Below are positions 13,585-24,223 of a stretch of 64,000 nucleotides of DNA, piece after piece (position 1 is the first letter of the stretch; each line of letters opens with the position of its first letter). The DNA is from Chlamydomonas reinhardtii. Its lineage: Eukaryota > Chlorophyta > Chlorophyceae > Chlamydomonadales > Chlamydomonadaceae. The position numbers and the translations under genes were made by a program. The notes under the pieces were generated by a model. It was not told the origin of the DNA and made no database searches. It worked only from the letters and a program-made list of their open reading frames with translations. The DNA lies in the NCBI RefSeq assembly GCF_000002595.2, contig NC_057005.1:7675193-7739192 (forward strand), given 5' to 3'.

Positions 13585-16500
13585 TGTCGGGGCAGCCAGC
13601 CAGTGCGATTCTCAAGCGGGCGTCAGCGGCTGGGGCCACCGCTGGGGCCACAGAGGCAGCACACGCACCTGCCACACCATCCGCCGCCGCGCCGCCAGCG
13701 CCATCCGCGCCTCCCGCCACTCGCACCGCCGCAGCCGCGCCGCCGCCTCCGCCGCCCTCTCGCCCGGTCCCAGCAGCAACCCGCCACCGCCAACAGCACC
13801 AGCGCCAACACTGGCAGCGGCCGCGGCGCCTGCTCCACCGCCGGCACCCGCGCCGCCGCCGCCGCCAATGCCAGCCGCCGCCGCCGCCTCCGAGTACGAC
13901 GCCGCGCCGCCGTACGCCGCCCGCAGCCGGGCCAGCTCCGCCGCCAGCTCCGCCGCCGCCTGGTTGTGGTCGCGCAGCACTGCCTCGGCGACCACCGCCT
14001 GCTCCTCGGCAATGTGCCGCTCGCGCTCCGCACGCAGGCTGAGTGGAAGAAGCCGAGGGGAGGGAGCGAGGAGGAAGGGCAGCGAGAGATGGGTGGATGG
14101 GTGGAGGTGGTAGTGGTGGTGGTGGTGGTGGTGGTGGTGGTGGTGGTGGTGGTGGTGGTGGTGGTGGAAGGGATGGAGAGAATGGTGGTAGTGATGGAGA
14201 GATTGGTGGTAGTGGTGGAGCGAGGCACGGTTTGTGCGACGGGTGCGTGTGGACCTGGTCTGGACTGGAGTGGTCTCCGGCTGTCGTGAATGCGACAGGC
14301 CCCACTTCACGTGTGCCTCCTGCACTCCCCTTCCTACCAACCCCGGGGTGGTATTGGCAGCCACAGGGCTGCTCGCACGTTCACTCACACACACACACAC
14401 ACTTGTAACGCACACACGCACACACACACACACACACGCACCTGGCCTCCCGTGCATCCATGGCCTGCCGCTGCTCCGCCAGCAGCCGAGCCCGAACCAG
14501 CCGCGCCGCCTCCGCCGCCGCCGCCTTGGCCGCCCGCGCCGCCTCCGCCGCCGCCAGGGCCTGGTCCGCCGCCGCCGCCGCGGCTTCGTCCGCCGCCGCG
14601 GCCGCCGCGCGCCGCCGCCGCTCCCGCGCCGCCAGCAGGGAGGTGAGCTCGCAGTCGCGGGCGGCGGCCGCAGCTGCGCCCGCCTCCGCCAGCTACGGCC
14701 AACACGGTGAAACGATGGAATGGTGTGACGCCGTGCCCGCACGGCCATGACCGGTCCGCACTTGGCATTCGTGTGTTGGGGCACTTACAGCCAGGCGCGC
14801 TACCAACCGGCTTCCTGTCCACGACCCTCACTGCTCACATGCCGCCCGCCCGCCACGCTACCCCCCGCCCCCGGCCTCCGCCCCCGGCCTCCGCCCACCC
14901 GACCCCCGCACGCACGCCCACACGCACCTGCTGCAGCGCCTCCAGCCCGAACACCAGCGGGTAGCTGAACTCATCCGCAGCAGCCGCAGCAGCGGTAGCA
15001 GCAGCACCACCTGTAGCAGCAGTACCTGAGTCGACCCCGGACCCCGCCCCTGCCCCGCCTCCGCTGGCACGGGCCCCGGTCAGCGACAGCGCCAGCAAAC
15101 CCACGCCGCCGCCGCCGCCGCCGCCGCCCGCTGCCTCGAGCGCTGCGGCCCCGGTGCCGGCACTGGAGGCAGCCGCCACCGCCACCGCCGCCGGCTCGTC
15201 GTACTGCTGCGCCACCAGCCTGGCCTCCTCAGCCTGTGGCCACACCAGTGACACTTGACAGCGTGTGGCTGCTTTGGACACCGCACACGACAGCGAACCC
15301 AACGCCACAGCACCAACAGCACCAAAACCCAGAAAGACTGTCGCCTCCGTTTGCTGACAATCTACCACCCCTCTTCCCAGCCCGCTCCGCACGCCCTCAC
15401 CTCCACAGCCGCCATGCGCCGCAGCCGCGCCGCCACCGCCCCCAGCTCCCCGCCCAGCGAGTGCAGCAGCCGCATCTGCAGCCCAGCCGCCGCCAGCTGC
15501 CGCTGCAGCCCACAGCCGAAGGCGGGCGGCGCCGGCGGCGCTGCCGACATGGCGGCCCCAGAGGCGCCGCCGCTGTAGTCTGGGTCGTACATCCAAGCCC
15601 GTACGCGGCGTAGGTAGGGCGTGGCGGCGGCGGTGAAGAGCAGCCGCAGCAGCGCTATCTTGGCCTGGTCCGACTGCGGGCGGGCGAGCGCGTATGAAGG
15701 TGGGGGTACATTCAAGAATGATTGAGAAGAAGCGAAGGTGTAGCCAGGCACATAGGTACAGCAGGCGCGTCGTTACCACCGTAGGGTTGGGGGATGGGGG
15801 GCGTGTGTGTGCGCAGGCAAGCTGCACACAAACATACGCACCCACCCACCCACCCACCCACCCACACANNNNNNNNNNNNNNNNNNNNNNNNNNNNNNNN
15901 NNNNNNNNNNNNNNNNNNNNNNNNNNNNNNNNNNNNNNNNNNNNNNNNNNNNNNNNNNNNNNNNNNNNAACACACACACACACACACACACACACGCTCC
16001 CACACACACACACACACACACACGCTCCCACACCCACCCACACGCGCCCACCCACCCACCTGCAGCAGCGCGCCATACAGGTGGTCCAGCAGGGCCGGGC
16101 CGCGCGGGAAGCCCGCCACCTGCCACAGCGACGGCGCCAGAGCCACAGGCGCCAGGGCCGCAGCCACAGCCGCGGTAGCGGCGTGGTGGATGTGGGTGTG
16201 GTGGGTGTGGAGATGGTGGTGTGGCGGCACCCAGGCGGGGTCGGGCGAGCAGCGGCACACGTCAGCCAGGCGCTGCAGGTGCGTGCGCAACGGCGTGAGG
16301 CTGAGGTGCAGACCCAGCAGCCCGCCGCCACCGCCGCCACCGCCAGCAACGCCGCCGCCGCCGCCGCCGCCGCCGTAGTGCCGCTGGCGGGCGGCGGCGC
16401 CGACGCAGCTGCGGTGGAGCTCCGCCAGCTCCTGGGGCGCGGAGTGGCGTGGCGGTGGTGTGGAGTGCAAGCCAACAGACGACGTGACGCGGCCCGGCTA

Positions 16501-16731
16501 ATTGCAGGCATCGCACGCACTTCAGCTCCACCCATCCCAACCCTGCTCTCATCGTGGCCCCCCCTCTCCATTCCTCTCGCCCAGCAACTGGCCCCCCTCC
16601 ACATCCCCGCCTGGTCCCCTTCCCACCACCCCCACCCCCACCCCCACCCCCACCACCCACCAGCAGCTCCCTGTCGTACAGCTGCAGCAGCTGCCGCACC
16701 GCGCCCGCCACCGCCGCCAGCGCCTCATCCC

Positions 16732-16771
<40 letters not shown>

Positions 16772-19700
16772 CGGGCCGTCGTGTGCGGCCACGAAGGCGC
16801 CCAGCCGCAGCCGCAGCTCGCCGGTGTCGCACAGCGCCGCCAGCAGCCGCCGCTGCGCCGCCAGCCGCACCGTGTGGCAGCTGCGCGGCGCACAACGGCG
16901 CATGACGGCGCAGGCAGAGCAAAGCGTGAGGCACAGGACGTTTTTAGTGTGCGTTGCAAGCAAACACGCGCGTAAAACTGGTGCGAGCCAAGCATACGTC
17001 CAAGCTGAAGCACCGCATGTGTGCCGCACACACGCACGCACAGGTGCACCCATGCCACATCGGCCCACCCACCGGATGGCGCCACTCCGCAGCATCCACA
17101 GCGCCGCGCTGCCGCCCTGCAGCGCCATCACAGCCACCTCGTACACCAGCGCCTCAGCACCCGCCGCCGCAGCCGCCGCAGCAGCAGCAGCTGCGCGCGC
17201 CCCGGGGCCGGGGTCGGGCCCGCCACGGGCGCCGAGCGCGCACCCATTCGCCACGACCAACGCCTGTTGTGTGTTCGTGTTCGAGGGGCACACACAAACA
17301 CACATGATGACATGCAGTCAACATACTCGACATGACGGGAGCCACTGATCGTACCGTGCATGCCATATTCACCTGAGCTTCTCCCGGCGCTTGGAACACA
17401 GCCGAAGGCGGCGGCGGCGCCAGCCAGGCGCTACCGGCCGGCGGCGGCCGCAGCAGCAGAGGCTCCACAGGCGCCGCGGCCCAAGGCGCCCCCGCCAGCA
17501 GCTGTGGCGGCGGCAGGAGCTGGGGTAGGGCCGCCGCGGCCCCCACACCGCCGCCCAGCCAGCCCAGCCGGCCGCTGCCACAGCCGCCGGCCCCGAGGCC
17601 GCGCGTTGACACGCCCAGCGCCGCCAGGCTGAAGGGTGCCGGGATGACTGCCGCCTCCTCCTCCGCTGCCTGCAGGGCTGCCGGCTGTCCTCCTGCATCC
17701 AGCTCCACGCCCCCGGCCGCGACCGCCGCCTCGCCCTCTGACACAGTGCCCTGCTGCTGCTGCTGCCCCTGGAGGTGGTCCCCAGGTCCACCCGCAGATG
17801 CCTCAGGCGGCGGCGGCGGCGGCGGCAGCAGCGCGAAGCACTCCGACACACTGCCGCTCAGCCGCATCAGCAGCGGGTTCACGTGCCCGAAGCGCGTGTG
17901 CACCAGACCCGCCGCAGCCGCAGCCGCCGCGCCCGCAGTCACAGCCGGCAGCGTTTCCGCGGCAGCGGCGGCGCCGGCTCTGCCTTGCGGAGCAGCATGC
18001 GACACTGATGAACCACCTCCGCCCACAGCTGCAGCCGCTGCCGCTGTAGCTGCTGTCGGCCGGTCTGCTACAGCCTCACGCGCCAGGCCCCCCGACCGCA
18101 GGGCCGCCTGCTCCAGTGCCGCCAGCGGCGCCACCGCCCAGCGCGCTGCCAGCCCGCCTGCCGCCGGCTGAAGCAGCACCCCCAGCGGCGCCCCAAGAGC
18201 CGGCGCCAGGGGCAGGCCCGCGGCGTCACGGAAGGGAAACCAGCTCGTGATGCCGCCGCCGCCGCCGCCATCATGGCTGCCTTGAATGAAACCAGAGGCG
18301 GCTGCGGCTGCCGCGGCGTTGGTGTCAGCCGCAGCGGCCACGTCTGCGGCAACGACTGCCGCGGTGCCTGCCCCAGGGCCGCCGCCAAGGACTGCGGCCG
18401 CCCTGGCCGCCGCGGCCGCCGGCTCCGTAAGCGGAAGCCGTGGCGCCAGCTGCTGCTGGTGCTGCTGCTGGTGCTGCTGCTGGTGCTGGGTTGGCGGCAG
18501 GAGGCATGGGAGTGTCGTGTCCGCTGGGCCCAGTAGCGCGCCCACCACGGACGTGTGGGCCTGGGCCGCCGCTGCCGGTGCCGCGGTGCCGGCCAGCGCC
18601 TCCCTGTTCCCATGCCGGCCCCCGCCGCATTCACCGCCAGCCGCGCCCCTAGCAGCTTCCGCTGGCTGCTGCGCCGGCAGGGGCGGCGGCGGCGGCGGCG
18701 TGAGGCCCCGCGGCACGGGCGGCGGCGCCAGCTTGAACCGCCGCCCCCTCGGCACGCCGTCGTAGGCGGTGGTGACGGCGCCCGGCGCCAGGCCCAGCTG
18801 CGCACCGACACTGCCCAGCGTGCCGGCCTCCACCTGCAGCCCGGCCGCGGACAGCGCGGCGACGGCGGCGGCGGCACCGCCTGCAGCTTGCTCAGTGGCT
18901 GCGCCGCGCAGTGCGAGCAGCAGCGACAGCAGGCAGGCAGAGGTGTCTGCATCGTCTGTGCCGCATCCGTCGCCCTCCGCAGATGCCGTCCTGTACACGG
19001 AGACACGAGTTACCGTGTGAGGGCGCAGGATGACACGCCAGCAACATGGTGCTGCCGGGCTGGGCCGGGGCGGAGGCCGACGTCATGGCGCCAGGCCCCG
19101 CGCCCGTGAGGTTGAACGTGTTGTCACATGCCAGCAGTGTCTGTTTGATTGTCTGCCCTGGTTGCGCCAGGCGGACACACCGGACCGACACGGGCGTGAC
19201 ACCCGAGGCCCCCATGTCAAGCCAGGTAAATCGATGTGTTAGGCATGCCCCGCACGCCGCCACGCCCACCAAACAACTAGGCTCGGCAGAAGCGCTGCGC
19301 ACATCTCCGCCCATGACGGCACTGCTTCGCCCCGCACGGCCGCACCCCGTTGTCGTGTGGCCCGACCGCACCGCCTGGCCTCCCATTAGGACTCTTCACC
19401 TGGTCACGCATTTGAGACTCTCACAACTCTTTTGCATTGGGTTCGGTTTACTTTGGGCTGGTATCTACAACCCCCCTTGCCGCGGTCGCCCCGTCTCCCC
19501 CTTACGTGTCGTCCACGTCGCCGCCCAGGCCGCCTAGCTCATCCAGCCGCGCCGACAGCCGCGCCGCTGTGCCGTGCCGGCTGGCCGCCCGCAGCCGCAG
19601 TAGCTCCTACCATGAGGGGCGCGCAAATGGCTTTCTTTACTGAAGCGGAGGCGGGCAAGCTAAACGCAGCGGTATGAAGCTGAAATGGGGGCCACTGATG

Positions 19701-20165
19701 TGACGGGTACGCCAGCCCGGCAAGACGTGTAAAAGTCGACCTGGCCTCCGGCTTCCGTGACGTTTGCTTGCGCAACCAGTCCTGAGCTTACCGAGGATGC
19801 CAGCTGCGCATTGAGAGTCCTGCGAGACTCCGGTGTGACTTCAGGATAGGGCTCCTGCGGGGACCAGATGACCACGGTGAGGGCGGAGCGCGGGCAAACC
19901 GGCGGTTCCCAGTGCAAACCGGCACTCCCCGGCGGTATGGTCGGCAGCTCGTGTGTTTACCAGAGACCCGCCGTAGCCTGGCCGAGCCTGAATTACTCAC
20001 GTCCAAGGTATCAAGCAATGCTCCATAAGCTACGCTGAGCAGGCGCTTTCTCAGGCGCTCGCGTTCATCGATTCCACGTTGACTCGAATCGCCCGCTTGG
20101 CTGTCGGAGATATGTTCGGCTAACTTATGAACATTCCAGTAAATAGATGCTTCTGAAGCCGGCAT
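7697..20165 (-). CDS. GCP6: Gamma-tubulin complex component 6 (GCP6-like)
   Basis: GCPs bind gamma-tubulin and form the ring that nucleates microtubules at basal bodies and spindle poles. Seventeen exons in transcription order: 20001-20165, 19792-19854, 19506-19606, 17373-18990, 17073-17263, 16661-16880, 16060-16431, 15401-15673, 14928-15233, 14442-14692, 13669-14038, 10583-12936, 9970-10387, 9342-9689, 9024-9065, 8633-8763, 7697-8390. All phases close, giving 7917 nt (2638 residues). Recalled human GCP6 features line up in order: RKRLLSVAYGALL near residue 40, the GRIP1-like bundle (about 650-1000) with PYLRRVRAWMYDPDY, a charged helical stretch with QAMDAREAR, a Gly/Ala/Gln-rich insert (about 1335-2040), then the GRIP2 half with RFFFCEAGDVAGAL, DGVVTPPDVGCYADVLSMLL and LREAHARYLRAAREVCLL. 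A long insert between the halves is typical of GCP6, not GCP2-5. ATG 20165 is the first after an in-frame upstream stop. Exons 2-4 are the least certain. An assembly gap lies in intron 7. Confidence 0.88.
13058..13089. repeat. (TG)16 microsatellite
   Basis: Pure TG dinucleotide tract in the intron (12937-13668) upstream of the largest GCP6 exon. Confidence 0.97.
13511..13583. repeat. (TG)36 microsatellite
   Basis: Uninterrupted 73-nt TG tract in the same GCP6 intron as the shorter TG tract at 13058. The two lie 420 nt apart in the same orientation. Such tracts are length-polymorphic and can adopt Z-DNA. Confidence 0.97.
14113..14167. repeat. (GTG)18 trinucleotide repeat
   Basis: Near-perfect GTG/GGT repeat in GCP6 intron 14039-14441. 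On the transcribed minus strand it reads as CAC/ACC repeats. Confidence 0.95.
14388..14437. repeat. (CA)n tract
   Basis: Imperfect CA repeat, interrupted by TTGTAACG and CACGCA, directly next to the splice donor of the GCP6 exon 14442-14692. On the minus strand the donor GTGCGT runs straight into the GT repeat. Confidence 0.95.
15869..15968. other. Assembly gap of exactly 100 N
   Basis: One hundred Ns inside the GCP6 intron 15674-16059, flanked by a CCCA repeat on the left (from about 15838) and CA repeats on the right (15970-16024). The round length suggests a placeholder of unknown size. Since both sides are intronic repeats, the gap probably hides more simple repeat and not an exon, and phases close across it. 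Confidence 0.97.
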
Positions 20166-20239
20166 AGTCGCTCGCGCACTCAGCGCGCTAAGTGCATGTT
20201 CTTCTCACTGGCACAGCGATAGTGCCGCAAACGCGCTCG

Positions 20240-20275
20240 ATTATATTTGTGGCATATAATAAATCACAGCAAAGC
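20240..20275 (-). promoter_or_regulatory. AT-rich TATA-like stretch upstream of GCP6
   Basis: On the minus strand this reads TTTATTATATGCC followed by more A/T, about 90-105 nt before the GCP6 start at 20165. It stands out in a GC-rich region. No transcript data are available, so the assignment rests on position and composition. Confidence 0.3.
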
Positions 20276-21669
20276 GCAAAAGGAACTGTAAAACAGAATG
20301 GCTGTCTCTCGAGTTCTGGCAAATTTCAAGTATCTGTCTCCAGGAATTTGGAGCCTAGTAGCTTGCTGACGACGCTATGGACATTCCACACAGATAATCA
20401 AGGTCACGAATGGCCTGAGTTGGCTCCTAACGCTTCCCGCCAAAACCGTACGGCGTGTCAGTTCACGCGGGTTCACCCTTGTTGGTGCCCCTTCCCCTTG
20501 CATCGCGCTCGATCAGTCATCGGCTCATTGCACTGGCGTTGGTGTGCACAGGCACGGTGTACCTTGGAATGCGTTGCGGCCCCTGCACGCGCCCTTCTCG
20601 GAAACTTCAGAGCTGTCTTGGTGCGGGGACCTTGAGGGACCCATAGGGCCCGTGCTTGGGCCCGCGTTTTACCTAATCGCTTTTGCGCGGGATACCTGCT
20701 AGCTGTGAATTCTTCATGTCTTCGCAGTCAACCGGGTTGACAATTGACCCCACAGTTGATGTGCAAACGCAGAAGTATCTTGTGTTTGGGACAAACAGCT
20801 GTTTTGACTGTGATTCTGGTTTGGACTGAGTTCAGTATGGTCTGCAGGCAGCTGTAATCAGGCACGCGTTGAGGTACCGTAAATCTGCCTGGTCCTTCCT
20901 CGATAGGCTGGGCTGTTACGCTGGGTGCGGTGTACCGGTAGTTGCTGCGCATGAGCGCATCCGGTCGCTGCTGACCAGCACCCCTGCTGCTGACATGTGC
21001 GCCAGTGTGCGCCTGGACACGCCTGTGAACCCCTGGATGTTGCTGCTGTGCCTGCACCAAACCCGACCAACACCGCTCTGTGGCACGCATGTGCAGGTGC
21101 TGCGGCAGCAGCGGCAAGCTGCGCCGCCTCGTAGCAGCGCCTGCTAGACCACGTGTGCAGCAGCAGCCGTCCCCGACGGGGTGCAGCTACCAGCCAACTG
21201 CGGCACACCGCAGACGAGCCACACACGGCGCTCCTGGCTGCAGGCAACCCAACCCAGCTTGCTGCCATGGCGCTGCCGCCTGTGCCTCCTCCCGCGTGAG
21301 CCCACCAGCCGCCATGATGGAGCCCTCGCCAAAACACACACGCCGCCCAGCACCCGTCCCCGCATGGTGCTGCAGCGGTGACCGCCGCCGCCATCAACAC
21401 GCAGCCGTGTCTGGGGATGCCGGCGCCGGTCGGTCCCACGCCTCCCCAGAGCCATGGCCCAGGCCCCGCATGGGCTGCGGTCCTTGCTGCGCCAGGCGCC
21501 TCCGTGCGCGGCCCGTGCTATTGGTTGGCTGGCTGGCTGACTGACCCGCTGTTGGCAGGGACACTGGTCCTGCATATCGTTCAGACGCTGCCAGATGCTG
21601 TACGCTGCACCCTGATGCTGAAGTCATGGACACAGAAGAAATGCACTCGAGATAGTGGTAGGCCAGAAA
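20276..21669. other. Spacer between GCP6 5' end and RPP2 3' end
   Basis: No gene supported. Open frames on both strands here are short and show no recognisable protein. CTG-rich stretches occur near 20980-21130. Part may be RPP2 3' UTR if the nearest TGTAA is not used. Confidence 0.4.
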
Positions 21670-21674
21670 TTACA
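21670..21674 (-). terminator. TGTAA polyadenylation signal candidate (RPP2)
   Basis: TGTAA on the minus strand only about 50 nt past the RPP2 stop. That is short for this lineage, so a more distal signal may be used instead. Confidence 0.35.
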
Positions 21675-21721
21675 CCCGCAGAAGGCTACAAGTTCCAGCT
21701 GGAGGCCCGCACGCCGTCCGT

Positions 21722-22524
21722 TTAGTCGAACAGGGAGAAGCCCATGTCCTGCAGACAGCGCCAACGAGTGGACCGGGGGGGGGGGGGGGGTCAGCAGTCA
21801 TCTACAACCGTTTCGTACCGAGGCCGCTCCCAGTCAGTAGCTATGTTCCGCAGGTCAGATGCCGCTGCCGGACACCGAGAAATTTGTACAGCAAGCCCGT
21901 GCTAGCTGCCCTTGGGGTGGTGGCCGACCAGCGTCCCCAACCATCGACCCATCGACCGGGTCCCCCTGCGAAAAACCTCACCTCCTCCTCAGAGGGCTCC
22001 TTCTTCTCCTCCTTCTTGGGAGCAGCAGCACCGCCAGCGGCGGGGGCAGCGCCACCCGAGGGAGCGGCGGCCACGGCACCGCCCGAGGGGACGGAGGCCA
22101 GCTTGGAGCGGCCGGCGGCAATCACCTGTATTTAAAGTAAATTGATTAGCAACATATTGCGTCGCCACACTGCGCGCCATCAGTCGTCGAGATGAGCGAA
22201 TGCCCCACTCACCTCAGCCAGGTTCTTGCCCTCCAGCTCGGAGATGAGCTTGTTCACCTTCTCGGCCTCAGCCTCAACACCAACTGCAAGTGGCAACAAC
22301 CGCGCGGTGAGAGAGCTGCTCCGCCGACAGAGCGGGAGCCGCCATAGGCAAGCCGCCGGCTCGCTGCTTACCAGAGCTCAGAATCTTGTTGACGTCATCA
22401 GCGGTGGGGTTGGCCTTGCCCCCCAGAACGGCCTGCGGTCAGAGGTGCGGACGCTGAGCCGACGGCAAATGATGCGCGAGCGAAGCAGATAACTTACCAG
22501 CAGGTAAGCGGAGACCACACGCAT
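21722..22524 (-). CDS. RPP2: 60S acidic ribosomal protein P2
   Basis: P2 forms heterodimers with P1 on the P0 stalk of the large cytosolic ribosomal subunit and helps recruit elongation factors. Five exons: 22498-22524, 22372-22432, 22213-22283, 21982-22125, 21722-21748; 330 nt, 109 residues, the usual P2 length. It starts MRVVSAYLLAVLGGKANP, followed by the dimerisation helices (TADDVNKIL, VNKLISELEGKNLAEVIAAG), an Ala/Gly hinge near residues 65-90, a KKEEKKEPSEEE charged segment, and the conserved C-terminal DMGFSLFD bound by elongation factors. All splice sites are good GT-AG, and phases 0/1/0/0 close. The last exon encodes just the eight terminal residues and the stop, after a 233-nt intron containing a 16-G run. 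The gene is head to head with plastid GPAT. Confidence 0.97.
21775..21790. repeat. Poly-G run of 16
   Basis: Homopolymer in the last RPP2 intron (C16 on the transcribed strand), about 30 nt before the final exon, where it may act as a polypyrimidine tract. Confidence 0.95.
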
Positions 22525-24223
22525 CTTCGCGGGATCGATTTAACCGACAGTACCGTCTGGCAAAATGCGAAAAGGAGGGGGAGAAAGGGGCCGGGCCGGC
22601 TCTCATAGAGGGAAAGGCCCCCAGTCCCATGCGACAAGCGGGCCCATGTTGCTGGGCCGCCCCCAAAAGCTTATCCTTAAAGCTCGCAACCTGCAGCACG
22701 TAAAATTTAATGTGAAGTGGAGTAACCATACCTCAACGCGTACACCGGACCTTTAGCATCGCAATACGTGCCTTAACGCGGTCCTGCGCTGTACGTATGT
22801 CCGCTCACAGCTCAGAGTTATAGTACTAGGTGGATAGGTGATGAAAGCAAAGGGCTGGCCTGGAAGGCGCAAGGAGGAAAGACAGCTTGGGAGGACGGCA
22901 CGCGTGCGTCCACACCCTCCCCCCCCCCCGCCAGCTGCTGTCGAAGCCCAACTCTACACCAGCAGGGCCTGACTTGTTGGTCCATAGTCGGTGATGCGGA
23001 TGCAAGCTCTGTCAGCAGTGAGGGGAGGCGGGGGCAGCGAGGTGCGCCCTACAATGTAACTCACACGTTAGCTGGGGCCGTGCGTTTCGTGTCAGCTGTG
23101 GCGCAGTGGCAGGCCGATGAGGCGATGACCAGCATAGCAGAAGCGTACCTGGCGCCACCCCCGCTGTGTGGCCCCTGGGAAACTAGTGGCTTGAGGGAAT
23201 GGCAGAGCCATGTAGGTTACCCCGAGCACTCGGGCGCGATGACGCTTCCATTCAACCCCGTCCTGCTTTGCCTCACACTTGCAGCCTTGCCCTGACCAGG
23301 CATGTCGTCCTACCTTCTGCCTTGGTAGCTCATGCGGCACCGTCGCATCTGGATCCTACCGTTTTGCCTTCTTATCCCAAGGCGGAGCAGCTGCCGCATC
23401 AGGCCTGGGCAGCGCCGCAAGGAGCTGGCGGCGCCCAAGCACCCGTGCCGGCATCTGCCTGCTGGCGAGCAGCAACAGCGAGGACAGCCCGTGGATTCCT
23501 GTGGTCAGAGCGGTACTGGTGTAGTGTGGCGGGGTGGTACTAGCTGTGCGAAAGGTCAGGGAGGGCTTCGCTACCCGTGGGCATGGCCGCGTGGCAGCAG
23601 GCGCAGTTCGTGCTCATTGCCGGTCACGATGCCAGTAGCGGTGGCTACGGCCCGTCAGCATGGTGTTTCTCAGCACCTCCACACGGTACAGAATTGCTCG
23701 AAAGTACTTCAGGCGTGGCCTACGGCGCCGTTGGGATGCTGGTGCTGGGACACTGGTGATGCAGTACGGGCCGGCGCAACCTAGCCACTGGCAGTGCGGT
23801 GATACTCACGTGTGGCGTGGCTGCTGCTGTGTGGCACTGCGGCAGCCCCCGGCCTCTGCCGCATGCGGTGAAAGAGCTGCTGCAGGCAGGAGGTTGATGT
23901 GCGGGAAGCGTGTGGGCTGTGGAAAAGGGGCTGCGGTGCAGGCTGGCAAGCTCTGGGGTGCGGGCGTGGCCGTGCCTGGGGCGGGCTGCCGGGCTGCCGG
24001 CACAGCGGTGGTATGCCCAATGGTGTGTGTGGGCCCGAATTAACGGCCATAAACAGCAGACGTCTGTGCGCTGTCACAAGCACCGGGCGCAGTGGGTTGG
24101 GGCCACCGGGGGGGCGGGGGCCGGCCATGCTGACTGGATGCACCAATCGCCAATCCAATTTAGCGTTTACGCCCCGACCCACTTCGCACGACCTCATAGC
24201 TTATCTCGTAGCTGACAAGAAGA
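22525..24223. other. Head-to-head upstream region of RPP2 and GPAT
   Basis: A 1.7-kb stretch with no supported gene. It must hold both promoters. I saw no clear TATA box. A 9-base C run lies near 22920 and the rest shows no clear repeats. Short open frames in several frames look like chance in GC-rich DNA. Confidence 0.5.
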
